From assembly GCF_001636295.1 (NCBI RefSeq), contig NZ_CP014209.1, positions 558,001 to 622,000 on the forward strand: a stretch of 64,000 nucleotides of DNA, in the 5' to 3' direction. The first letter of the stretch is position 1; every line of letters starts with the position of its first letter. Made by a program: the position numbers and the translations under genes. The stretch comes from Isoptericola dokdonensis DS-3. GTDB taxonomy: Bacteria; Actinomycetota; Actinomycetes; Actinomycetales; Cellulomonadaceae. Shown piece by piece: positions 53,631 through 64,000 of the stretch. Under the pieces are notes generated by a model. That model ran no database searches. It was not told the DNA's origin and was given only the letters and a program-made list of their open reading frames with translations.

Positions 53631-54047
53631 GTGGGCGCACGCACCAAGGCCCGCAAGCGCGCGGCCGACATCCTGTTCGAGGCGGAGCAGCGGGAGATCG
53701 ACCCGCTGGTCCTCCTGCAGGACCGCGTGATCGAGCCGCACTCCGAGGCGGCCGTCCCGCAGTACACCGTGGAGCTCGTCGAGGGCGTCCTCGCCCACCG
53801 CGAGCGCATCGACGAGCTGCTGGAGACCTACTCGCGCGAGTGGACGCTCGCGCGCATGCCCGCGGTCGACCGTGCGCTGCTGCGCGTGGGCGCCTTCGAG
53901 CTCCTCTACAACGACGACGTCCCGGACGTCGTCGCGGTCGACGAGGCCGTCGACCTGGCCCGCGAGCTGTCCACGGACGACTCGCCGGGCTTCGTCAACG
54001 GTCTCCTCGGCCGGCTGCTCGACGTCAAGCCGACCCTGCTGGACTGA
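53631..54047 (+). CDS. nusB: Transcription antitermination factor NusB
   Basis: A 138-aa all-helical protein with ARKRAADILFEAEQREIDP at the start and MPAVDRALLRVGAFELLY and SPGFVNGLLGRL near the end, the NusB fold. It pairs with S10 (NusE) on boxA RNA during rRNA transcription. It follows efp directly, the standard arrangement, and a hairpin follows it before the pyr operon. Confidence 0.96.
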   Translation: MGARTKARKRAADILFEAEQREIDPLVLLQDRVIEPHSEAAVPQYTVELVEGVLAHRERIDELLETYSREWTLARMPAVDRALLRVGAFELLYNDDVPDVVAVDEAVDLARELSTDDSPGFVNGLLGRLLDVKPTLLD

Positions 54048-54071
54048 CCGAGGTCGCCCTCGGCGCACTGT

Positions 54072-54110
54072 GACGCAGCCGACGCCCGCATCGCGGTCGT
54101 CGGCTGCGTC
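54072..54110 (+). terminator. Hairpin terminator after nusB
   Basis: GACGCAGCCGAC and GTCGGCTGCGTC form a perfect 12-bp stem with a 15-base loop, 24 bases after the nusB stop. It separates efp-nusB from the pyr promoter. Confidence 0.65.
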
Positions 54111-54127
54111 GTCCCCGCGCCACGGGT

Positions 54128-54185
54128 TAAGGTGACGGGGACCGACACCCTTTAATCCCGTCCCGTGAGGCGGCAAGGAGTCCTG
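54128..54185 (+). promoter_or_regulatory. pyr operon promoter and PyrR-binding leader
   Basis: TAAGGT (54128-54133) is a likely -10. The leader then has CCTTTAATCCCGTCCCGTGAGG and a small hairpin: CCGTCC (54158-54163) pairs with GGCGG (54169-54173) around the loop CGTGA, leaving one bulged U. The Shine-Dalgarno AAGGAG follows 1 base later. This matches the PyrR-binding loop that precedes pyrR in actinobacteria, where PyrR with UMP represses translation. I see no antiterminator alternative. Confidence 0.65.
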
Positions 54186-54788
54186 TTGAACCCTGGCGAA
54201 GCCCTGCCCTCAGCGCAGGAGGACGGCACGACCGTCCTCGGCGCGAGCGATGTCGCTCGTGCACTCACCCGGATCGCCCACGAGATCGTCGAACGTGCCA
54301 AGGGCACCGACGACGTCGTCCTGCTGGGCATCCCCACCCGGGGCGTCACCCTGGCCCGCCGTCTCGCGACGCGCCTGGCGCAGATCGACCCCACCTTCGA
54401 CGCCGCCGCCCGCACGGGCGAGCTCGACGTCACCATGTACCGCGACGACCTGCACCGCCAGCCCACCCGCTCGGTCGGCGTGACGCGCCTGCCGGACGTC
54501 GGGATCGAGGGTCGCACTGTGGTCCTGGTCGACGACGTCCTGTACTCGGGCCGCACGATCCGTGCCGCGCTCGACGCGCTGGGCGACCTCGGCCGGCCGC
54601 GCGCGGTGCGCCTCGCCTGCCTGGTGGACCGCGGTCACCGCGAGCTGCCGATCCGCCCGGACTTCGTCGGCAAGAACCTGCCGACGGCCACCAGCGAGCG
54701 GGTCCGGGTGCGCCTGGCGGAGGTCGACGACGGCGACGACGCCGTGGTGATCGCCGGGCGCGCCGACGACCAGGGGGCGACCCGATGA
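54186..54788 (+). CDS. pyrR: Bifunctional pyr operon regulator / uracil phosphoribosyltransferase PyrR
   Basis: A 200-aa phosphoribosyltransferase-fold protein that senses UMP/UTP and binds the pyr leader RNA. The PRPP loop [18 protein letters not shown] is intact, with [15 protein letters not shown] and [12 protein letters not shown] before it. TTG at 54186 is chosen since AAGGAG lies 5 bases upstream; the in-frame GTG at 54165 lies inside the RNA-binding hairpin and has no Shine-Dalgarno. It overlaps pyrB by 4 bases. Confidence 0.93.
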   Translation: MNPGEALPSAQEDGTTVLGASDVARALTRIAHEIVERAKGTDDVVLLGIPTRGVTLARRLATRLAQIDPTFDAAARTGELDVTMYRDDLHRQPTRSVGVTRLPDVGIEGRTVVLVDDVLYSGRTIRAALDALGDLGRPRAVRLACLVDRGHRELPIRPDFVGKNLPTATSERVRVRLAEVDDGDDAVVIAGRADDQGATR

Positions 54789-55774
54789 AGCACCTGCTGT
54801 CCACCGCCGACCTGTCGAAGGACGAGGCGGTGCTGCTGCTGGACACCGCGGCGCAGATGGCCGCCACGCAGTCCCGGGAGATCAAGAAGCTGCCGACGCT
54901 GCGCGGCCGCACCGTGGTCAACCTGTTCTTCGAGGACTCCACGCGCACCCGCATCTCCTTCGAGGCGGCCGCGAAGCGGCTCTCGGCGGACGTCATCAAC
55001 TTCTCCGCCAAGGGCTCCAGCGTCTCCAAGGGGGAGTCGCTCAAGGACACCGCGCTGACCCTGCACGCGATGGGCGCCGACGCGGTGGTCGTGCGGCACT
55101 GGGCCTCGGGCGCGCCGTACCAGCTGGCGCACGCCGGATGGCTCGACGCCGCGGTGCTCAACGCGGGCGACGGCACGCACATGCACCCCACGCAGGCGCT
55201 GCTCGACGCGTTCACGATCCGCCGTCACCTGGTGGGTCTGCGGGGCGGCGCCGGGGAGGGTGTCGGCGCGGACCTCGCCGGCCTGAAGGTCGCGATCGTC
55301 GGCGACGTCCTGCACTCCCGGGTCGCGCGCGCCAACGTGGCGCTGCTGCACACCCTCGGCGCGGAGGTGACGCTCGTCGCGCCGCCCACGCTCGTGCCCG
55401 TCGGGGTCGAGGCGTGGCCGTGCCGGGTGTCGTACTCGCTGGACGAGACGCTCGACGCGGTCCGTCCCGACGCCGTCATGATGCTGCGCGTGCAGCGTGA
55501 GCGGATGTCCGGCGGGGCGGGGGCCTTCTTCCCCAGCCCGCACGAGTACACCCGCTACTACGGCCTCGACGCCCGCCGCCTGGCGCGGCTGGCCGACCAC
55601 ACGATCGTCATGCACCCCGGCCCCATGAACCGCGGCCTGGAGATCTCCGCCGAGGCGGCCGACTCCGACCGCGCCGTGATCGTGGAGCAGGTCGCCAACG
55701 GCGTCGCCGTGCGGATGGCCGCCCTCTACCTGCTGATGGCCGGGGACACCTCGGCGGAAGGGAACCACCCGTGA
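54785..55774 (+). CDS. pyrB: Aspartate carbamoyltransferase catalytic subunit
   Basis: A 329-aa enzyme forming carbamoyl aspartate. The carbamoyl-phosphate site [13 protein letters not shown] is near residue 55, the 80s loop [15 protein letters not shown] follows, [14 protein letters not shown] is the aspartate side, and MHPGPMNRG is near the end. No regulatory pyrI gene is present, as usual outside enterics. Overlaps pyrR and pyrC by 4 bases each. Confidence 0.97.
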   Translation: MKHLLSTADLSKDEAVLLLDTAAQMAATQSREIKKLPTLRGRTVVNLFFEDSTRTRISFEAAAKRLSADVINFSAKGSSVSKGESLKDTALTLHAMGADAVVVRHWASGAPYQLAHAGWLDAAVLNAGDGTHMHPTQALLDAFTIRRHLVGLRGGAGEGVGADLAGLKVAIVGDVLHSRVARANVALLHTLGAEVTLVAPPTLVPVGVEAWPCRVSYSLDETLDAVRPDAVMMLRVQRERMSGGAGAFFPSPHEYTRYYGLDARRLARLADHTIVMHPGPMNRGLEISAEAADSDRAVIVEQVANGVAVRMAALYLLMAGDTSAEGNHP

Positions 55775-57084
55775 GCACCACCTACGTCCTGCGCGAGGTC
55801 CGCCCGCTCGGCGGCGACCCCGTCGACGTCGTCCTGCGCGACGGCGTCGTCGCGCAGATCACCGCCCCCGGCACCGCGGACGCCGGCGGCGCGGTCGTCG
55901 TCGAGGGCGCCGGTCACGTCCTGCTGCCCGGCCTCGTCGACCTGCACACCCACCTGCGCGAGCCCGGCCGGGAGGACGCCGAGACCGTCGCCTCCGGCAC
56001 GCGCGCCGCCGCCGCCGGGGGGTTCACCGCCGTGCACGCCATGGCCAACACCTCGCCCGTCGCGGACACCGCCGGCGTGGTCGAGCAGGTGTGGCGGCTC
56101 GGCCAGGAGTCCGGCTGGGTCGACGTCCACCCGATCGGCGCCGTCACCGTCGGCCTCGACGGCGAGCGCCTCGCCGAGCTGGGTGCCATGGCCGACTCCG
56201 CGGCCCGCGTGCGCGTCTTCTCCGACGACGGGAAGTGCGTCCACGACCCGATCCTCATGCGCCGCGCCCTGGAGTACGTGAAGTCCTTCGACGGCGTCGT
56301 CGCCCAGCACGCCCAGGAGCCCCGCCTCACCGAGGGCGCCCAGATGAACGAGGGCGTCGTGTCCGCCGAGATCGGGCTCACGGGCTGGCCGGCCGTCGCC
56401 GAGGAGGCGATCATCGCCCGCGACGTGCTGCTCGCCGAGCACGTCGGCTCCCGCCTGCACGTGTGCCACCTGTCGACCGCCGGGTCGGTCGAGATCGTGC
56501 GCTGGGCCAAGTCCCGGGGCATCGACGTCACCGCCGAGGTCACCCCGCACCACCTGATCCTCACCGACGAGCTCGCCCGCACCTACGACGCCACCTACAA
56601 GGTGAACCCGCCGCTGCGCACCGCGGCGGACGTCGAGGCGGTCCGCGCCGGCCTGGCGGACGGCACCATCGACATCGTCGCGACCGACCACGCCCCGCAC
56701 ACCCGCGAGGACAAGGACTGCGAGTGGGGCGCGGCCGCGTTCGGGATGACCGGCCTGGAGACCGCCCTGTCGGTCGTGCAGGCCACGATGGTCGACACCG
56801 GCCGGCTCACCTGGGCGGACGTCGCCCGCGTGCTGTCCGCCAACCCCGCCCGGATCGGCCGCGTCGACGACCGCCACGGCCGCCCGATCGAGGTCGGCGA
56901 GCCCGCCAACCTCACCCTGGTCGACCCTTCCGCGACCCGCACGGTCGTCGGCGCCGAGCAGGTCACCGCCAGCGCCAACACCCCCTTCGCCGGGCGCGAG
57001 CTGCCCGGACGCGTCGTCGCGACGTTCCTGCGCGGCCGCGCCACCGTGCTCGACGGCACCCCGGTCGAGGCGGTGACCGCGTGA
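55771..57084 (+). CDS. pyrC: Dihydroorotase
   Basis: A 437-aa class I dihydroorotase (amidohydrolase). The zinc ligands lie in [15 protein letters not shown], the second site is [13 protein letters not shown], and [17 protein letters not shown] holds the catalytic Asp. It closes carbamoyl aspartate to dihydroorotate. Overlaps the next gene by 4 bases. Confidence 0.97.
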   Translation: MSTTYVLREVRPLGGDPVDVVLRDGVVAQITAPGTADAGGAVVVEGAGHVLLPGLVDLHTHLREPGREDAETVASGTRAAAAGGFTAVHAMANTSPVADTAGVVEQVWRLGQESGWVDVHPIGAVTVGLDGERLAELGAMADSAARVRVFSDDGKCVHDPILMRRALEYVKSFDGVVAQHAQEPRLTEGAQMNEGVVSAEIGLTGWPAVAEEAIIARDVLLAEHVGSRLHVCHLSTAGSVEIVRWAKSRGIDVTAEVTPHHLILTDELARTYDATYKVNPPLRTAADVEAVRAGLADGTIDIVATDHAPHTREDKDCEWGAAAFGMTGLETALSVVQATMVDTGRLTWADVARVLSANPARIGRVDDRHGRPIEVGEPANLTLVDPSATRTVVGAEQVTASANTPFAGRELPGRVVATFLRGRATVLDGTPVEAVTA

Positions 57085-57653
57085 ACCTCCCCCTGCCCGT
57101 CGCCGTCGGGATCTGGATCGTCCTCGGCGTCGTCCTGCTCGCGCTCGTCCTGACCGGCCGCCGCCGGCTGGCGACCCGCAGCCGGGCCACCGTCCCCGCA
57201 CCCCCCACGGCACCCCTCGAGGACGGCGCGCTCGGCGAGACGCTGCTCGGCCCGCTGGAGTGCGTCTACGTGTCCAGCACGCTGCACGGCGACTGGCTCG
57301 CCCGCGTCGGCGCGCACGGCCTCGGCGACCGCGCCCGCGCCGAGGTCAGCGTCCACACCGGCGGCGTCGTCGTCGACCGGGACGGCAGCAGCCCGCTGTA
57401 CCTGCCCGCCGACGCCCTGCGCGGCGTCGGCACCGCCCCCGGCATGGCCGGCAAGTTCGTCGGCCGCGACGGCCTGGCCGTCATCACCTGGCAGGTGCCG
57501 GACCCGGCGGGCACCGCCACCCGCACCGACCCGGCCGTCGAGACCCTCCTCGACACCGGTCTGCGCCTGCGCCACCGCGCCGACACCGACCGCGTCCTGG
57601 ACGCCGTCCGCCCCCTCCTCCCGTCCACGCCGACCGCGAAGGATCCGCAGTGA
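57081..57653 (+). CDS. PH-like domain membrane protein of the pyr operon
   Basis: A 190-aa protein with one N-terminal helix at about 8-25 and a soluble domain ([20 protein letters not shown] to [11 protein letters not shown]) resembling a bacterial PH-like barrel. It overlaps pyrC and carA by 4 bases each, so it is fully embedded in the operon. The same gene is found between pyrC and carA in many actinobacteria; no biochemical role is known. Confidence 0.8.
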   Translation: MNLPLPVAVGIWIVLGVVLLALVLTGRRRLATRSRATVPAPPTAPLEDGALGETLLGPLECVYVSSTLHGDWLARVGAHGLGDRARAEVSVHTGGVVVDRDGSSPLYLPADALRGVGTAPGMAGKFVGRDGLAVITWQVPDPAGTATRTDPAVETLLDTGLRLRHRADTDRVLDAVRPLLPSTPTAKDPQ

Positions 57654-58926
57654 GCACCACCACCAGCACCGACCCGGCGGTCCTCGTCCTCGAGGACGGC
57701 ACCGTCGCCCGCGGCCACGCCTACGGCGCCCGCGGCGTCACCCTCGGCGAGATCGTCTTCAACACCGGCATGACCGGCTACCAGGAGACCCTCACCGACC
57801 CCTCCTACCACCGGCAGATCGTCGTCATGACGGCCCCCCACGTCGGCAACACCGGCATCAACGCCGACGACCCCGAGTCCGGCCGCATCTGGGTCGCCGG
57901 GTACGTCCTGCGCGACCCCGCGCGCCGCATGTCGAGCTGGCGCGCCACCGGCACCCTCGAGGACGACCTCGCCACGCAGGACGTCGTCGGCATCTCCGGC
58001 GTCGACACCCGCCACCTGACCCGGCACCTGCGCGAGCTCGGCGTCATGCGCGCCGGGATCTTCTCCGGCGAGGCCCTCGTCGAGAACGGCGTGGAGCGCG
58101 ACGTCGCCGACCTCGTCGCCGAGGTCAAGGGCGCCCCCGCCATGGCCGGCGCCGACCTCGCCCGCGAGGTCAGCACCGCCGAGCCGTACACCGTCGAGCC
58201 CGCCGGCGAGTTCGCCGGCACCACGCCCGTCGCCACCGTCGTGGCCGTCGACCTCGGCATCAAGGCCATGACGCCCGCCCGGCTCGCCGAGCGCGGCGTG
58301 CGCGTCCACGTCGTCCCGCAGTCCGCGACCATCGACGACGTCACCGCCCTGCTGCCCACCGACGCCCCGGCCGGCGTGTTCTTCTCCAACGGCCCCGGCG
58401 ACCCGTCCGCCGCCACCGCCGAGGTCGACCTCCTGCGCGCCGTCCTCGACCGCCGCATCCCGTTCTTCGGGATCTGCTTCGGCAACCAGCTGCTCGGCCG
58501 CGCCCTCGGCTACGGCACCTACAAGCTCGGGTACGGCCACCGCGGCATCAACCAGCCCGTCATGGACCGCACCACCGGCAAGGTCGAGGTCACGGCGCAC
58601 AACCACGGCTTCGCCGTCGACGCGCCCGTGGACGCCGTCAGCACCGCGCCCCACGACGCCGACCGCACCGACGCCGGCTACGGCCGCGTCATCGTCTCCC
58701 ACGTCGGGCTGAACGACCGCGTCGTCGAGGGCCTCACCGCCCTCGACATCCCCGCGTTCTCCGTCCAGTACCACCCCGAGGCCGCCGCCGGACCCCACGA
58801 CAGCGCCTACCTGTTCGACCGCTTCGTCGAGCTCATGACCACCCGCCGGCCCGTCACCGTGCCGGACGCCGCCCTCGCCGCCCTCGGCGAGCAGGCCGCC
58901 GCCCCCGCCGGCTCGAAGGAGAACTG

Positions 58927-58927
<1 letters not shown>
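57650..58927 (+). CDS. carA: Carbamoyl-phosphate synthase small subunit
   Basis: A 425-aa glutaminase subunit. The N-terminal domain has [21 protein letters not shown]; the amidotransferase domain has SNGPGDPS, the nucleophile in [12 protein letters not shown], and the terminal [14 protein letters not shown] with the catalytic His/Glu. It supplies ammonia to CarB. GTG overlaps the upstream gene; the stop overlaps carB by one base (TGATG). Confidence 0.97.
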
Positions 58928-62288
<3,361 letters not shown>

Positions 62289-62292
<4 letters not shown>

Positions 62293-63161
62293 CGACGGCG
62301 CCGGGCGCCCTCGTCCCGTTCGGGGCGCGCCTGGCGGCGGCGATGGACGACCACGGCCCGCTGTGCGTCGGGATCGACCCGCACGCGTCGCTGCTCGCGG
62401 CGTGGGGGCTCGACGACTCGGTGGCCGGGCTGCGGGAGTTCTCGCTGCGCGTCGTCGAGGCGCTCGGCGGGCGCGTGGCGGCGCTCAAGCCGCAGGCGGC
62501 GTTCTTCGAGCGGCACGGCGCGGCGGGCCTGGCCGTGCTGGAGGAGGTCCTCGCCGCGGCGCGGGCCGCGGCCACCCTCACCGTGGTGGACGCCAAGCGG
62601 GGCGACATCGGCTCCACGATGGCGGGCTACGCCGACGCGTTCCTCGCCGACGGCTCCCCGCTGGCGGGCGACGCGGTGACCGTGTCGCCCTACCTCGGCT
62701 TCGGGTCGCTCGGCCCGGCGCTGGAGCGGGCGACCGCCACCGGGCGCGGCGTGTTCGTGCTGTGCCTGACGTCGAACCCGGAGGGCCGCGAGGTCCAGCA
62801 CGCCGTCGGCCCGGACGGCGTGAGCGTCGCCGCGTCGGTGGCGGCGCAGGCCGCCGCGCTGAACGCGGGGGCCGCGCCGATGGGTTCGGTGGGCCTGGTC
62901 GTGGGGGCCACCGTGGGTGACGCGGCGCGCGCCACCGGCACCGACCTGACGGCGGTCAACGGTCCGCTGCTCGCCCCGGGCGTCGGCGCCCAGGGGGCGG
63001 GGGAGGCCGAGCTGTCCGCGGTGTTCGGCGCGGCGCGCGGCCAGGTGCTCGCGTCCTCCTCGCGCGGCGTGCTCGGGGCCGGTCCCGGCGCCGACGACCT
63101 GCGCCGGGCTGCCGCCGCGGCGGCCGCCGAGGTGCGGGCCGCGCTGCGTCCCGGGGCCTGA
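62289..63161 (+). CDS. pyrF: Orotidine 5'-phosphate decarboxylase, type 2
   Basis: A 290-aa enzyme forming UMP. The start [15 protein letters not shown] and the catalytic [10 protein letters not shown] (D101, K103, D106) define the longer type 2 form of actinobacteria and myxobacteria; [12 protein letters not shown] is the phosphate-binding end. It is the last gene of the operon. pyrD and pyrE are absent, so those steps must be encoded elsewhere. Confidence 0.96.
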
Positions 63162-63171
63162 CCCGACGGCT

Positions 63172-63198
63172 CCGACCGGGCGCGGTGTGCCCGGTCGG
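63172..63198 (+). terminator. Hairpin terminator after pyrF
   Basis: CCGACCGGGC and GCCCGGTCGG form a perfect 10-bp stem with a 7-base loop, 10 bases after the pyrF stop. It ends the pyr operon before the mihF promoter. Confidence 0.7.
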
Positions 63199-63263
63199 GG
63201 CCGGTTGGGGGTGAAATGTCACGCCCGGTCGGCGGCCAACTGTGCGCCGGAGCCCTCCAGCGA

Positions 63264-63292
63264 TTGCCGCTTCCGCAGGTCGTGGCTACTTT
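63264..63292 (+). promoter_or_regulatory. mihF promoter
   Basis: TTGCCG (63264-63269) and TACTTT (63287-63292) are 17 bases apart, the second best sigma-70-like promoter in the window after the SOS one. It gives a leader of about 40 bases before the GTG of mihF. Confidence 0.65.
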
Positions 63293-63337
63293 CGAGTGAG
63301 CAGTGCAACTGTCGGTCCGACGAAGCAGGTGACTTGC

Positions 63338-63649
63338 GTGGCCCTTCCTCCCCTCACCCCGGAACAGCGTGCGGCTGCCCTCGAGAAGGCTGCCGAGGCG
63401 CGCCGGGTGCGCGCCGAGATCAAGAACCGTCTGAAGTACTCCCAGGGCTCGCTCAAGGAGGTGATCGAGGAGGGCAGGACGGACGACGTCGTGGGCAAGC
63501 TCAAGGTCGTCTCCCTGCTCGAGTCGCTCCCCGGAGTCGGTAAGGTGAAGGCCCGGGCGATCATGGAAGAGATCGGGATCGCCGAGACCCGCCGCGTCCG
63601 CGGCCTGGGACCGCACCAGGCGTCGGCGCTCATCGAGAGGTTTGGCTGA
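63338..63649 (+). CDS. mihF: Actinobacterial integration host factor (mIHF)
   Basis: A 103-aa nucleoid protein of the actinobacterial mIHF family, unrelated to enteric IHF. After a Pro/Leu start come [20 protein letters not shown], the helix that contacts DNA, and the helix-two-turn-helix [19 protein letters not shown] and [17 protein letters not shown] at 63338 is the family start ([15 protein letters not shown]). It lies directly upstream of gmk, its conserved place. Confidence 0.95.
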   Translation: MALPPLTPEQRAAALEKAAEARRVRAEIKNRLKYSQGSLKEVIEEGRTDDVVGKLKVVSLLESLPGVGKVKARAIMEEIGIAETRRVRGLGPHQASALIERFG

Positions 63650-64000
63650 GATTTCCGCATCATCCGCCGGCGTTCCGGCTCACCACGACCGTCCGGGCGC
63701 CGCGCGGCTGACCGTCCTCGCCGGGCCGACCGCCGTCGGCAAGGGGACCGTGTCCGCGGACATCCGCGCGCGGTACCCGCAGGTGTGGCTGTCGGTGTCG
63801 GCGACGACGCGACCGGCCCGACCCGGCGAGGTGCACGGCGTGCACTACCTGTTCGTCACGCCCGAGGAGTTCGACCGCATGGTCGCGGACGGCGAGATGC
63901 TCGAGTGGGCGGTCGTGCACGGCCGGCACCGGTACGGCACGCCCCGCGGCCCGGTGGTGGAGCACCTGGCCGCGGGGTGCCCGACCCTGCTGGAGATCGA
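63642..64000 (+). CDS. gmk: Guanylate kinase (3' truncated by window end)
   Basis: The frame through 63708-64000 encodes [19 protein letters not shown] with the P-loop GPTAVGKGT, then [20 protein letters not shown] (GMP-binding) and [20 protein letters not shown], which is the start of Gmk. It forms GDP from GMP. The start is uncertain: TTG at 63642, overlapping the mihF stop, gives [10 protein letters not shown] before the core, but no good Shine-Dalgarno spacing is seen; no ATG or GTG lies in frame between it and the P-loop strand. About half of the protein lies beyond the window. Confidence 0.9.
   Translation, partial: MAEISASSAGVPAHHDRPGAARLTVLAGPTAVGKGTVSADIRARYPQVWLSVSATTRPARPGEVHGVHYLFVTPEEFDRMVADGEMLEWAVVHGRHRYGTPRGPVVEHLAAGCPTLLEI

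Noticed and set aside
54165..54185. GTG 54165 as pyrR start
   Set aside because: It falls in the loop of the PyrR-binding hairpin and lacks a Shine-Dalgarno, whereas TTG 54186 has AAGGAG 5 bases upstream.
63211..63222. GTGAAATGTCAC as a CRP-type site
   Set aside because: The spacer is 4 bases, not 6, and it lies after the pyrF terminator far from the expected position for the mihF promoter.

Overview
The window is a contiguous piece of chromosome from a very GC-rich actinobacterium. GC looks well above 70% by eye, GTG starts are frequent, and there is an actinobacterial integration host factor, a bifunctional Rel and the linked order yebC-ruvCAB-yajC-secDF-apt-relA. Together with the alaS-ruvX-mltG-aro-efp-nusB-pyr string this suggests Micrococcales, probably near Cellulomonadaceae/Promicromonosporaceae. 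The placement is inference; no 16S is present.

Layout. 1-11545: end of an HrpB helicase, a Nudix hydrolase, then pdxT, yebC, the Holliday-junction genes ruvCAB, the SecDF-YajC translocase, apt and relA. 11590-14518: accessory DNA-repair block with a LigC-type ligase and a convergent Prim-PolC-type polymerase, plus an AbiEi-like protein. 14624-19470: DUF349 protein, membrane-anchored cyclophilin, metallo-beta-lactamase-fold hydrolase and hisS. 19502-28363: the most accessory stretch. It holds a permuted papain-like (NlpC/P60-type) protein, a radical SAM protein of the Rv2578c type interrupted by a mini-intein and driven by a LexA-box promoter, several small enzymes, and a WXG100 / Hint-domain polymorphic toxin / immunity operon. 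28525-36136: aspS, FAD monooxygenase, SLC13 permease, rarA, rpsD. 36240-45259: two small membrane proteins, alaS, ruvX, mltG, aroE, aroC, aroK, aroB. 45263-52963: a mixed block (phosphodiesterase, hydrolase, MpaB-like oxygenase, MFS and phosphate transporters, aroQ, a SatD pair) that separates aroB from efp. 53066-64000: efp, nusB, the pyrimidine operon pyrR-pyrB-pyrC-PH protein-carA-carB-pyrF, mihF and the start of gmk.

How it works together. Most of the window is housekeeping: shikimate pathway (aroE, C, K, B, Q), de novo pyrimidine synthesis from bicarbonate/glutamine to UMP except pyrD and pyrE, protein export, translation and recombination repair. Genes within operons mostly overlap by 1-8 bases (GTGA/ATGA/TGATG junctions), which implies translational coupling. 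Many first genes have a TANNNT-like hexamer exactly 6-7 bases before the start codon and no Shine-Dalgarno, the signature of leaderless transcripts.

The most interesting parts are the T7SS-type toxin operon with an unrecognised toxin tip and immunity protein, and the SOS-controlled, intein-split radical SAM gene. I saw no tRNA, rRNA, CRISPR array, insertion sequence or prophage.
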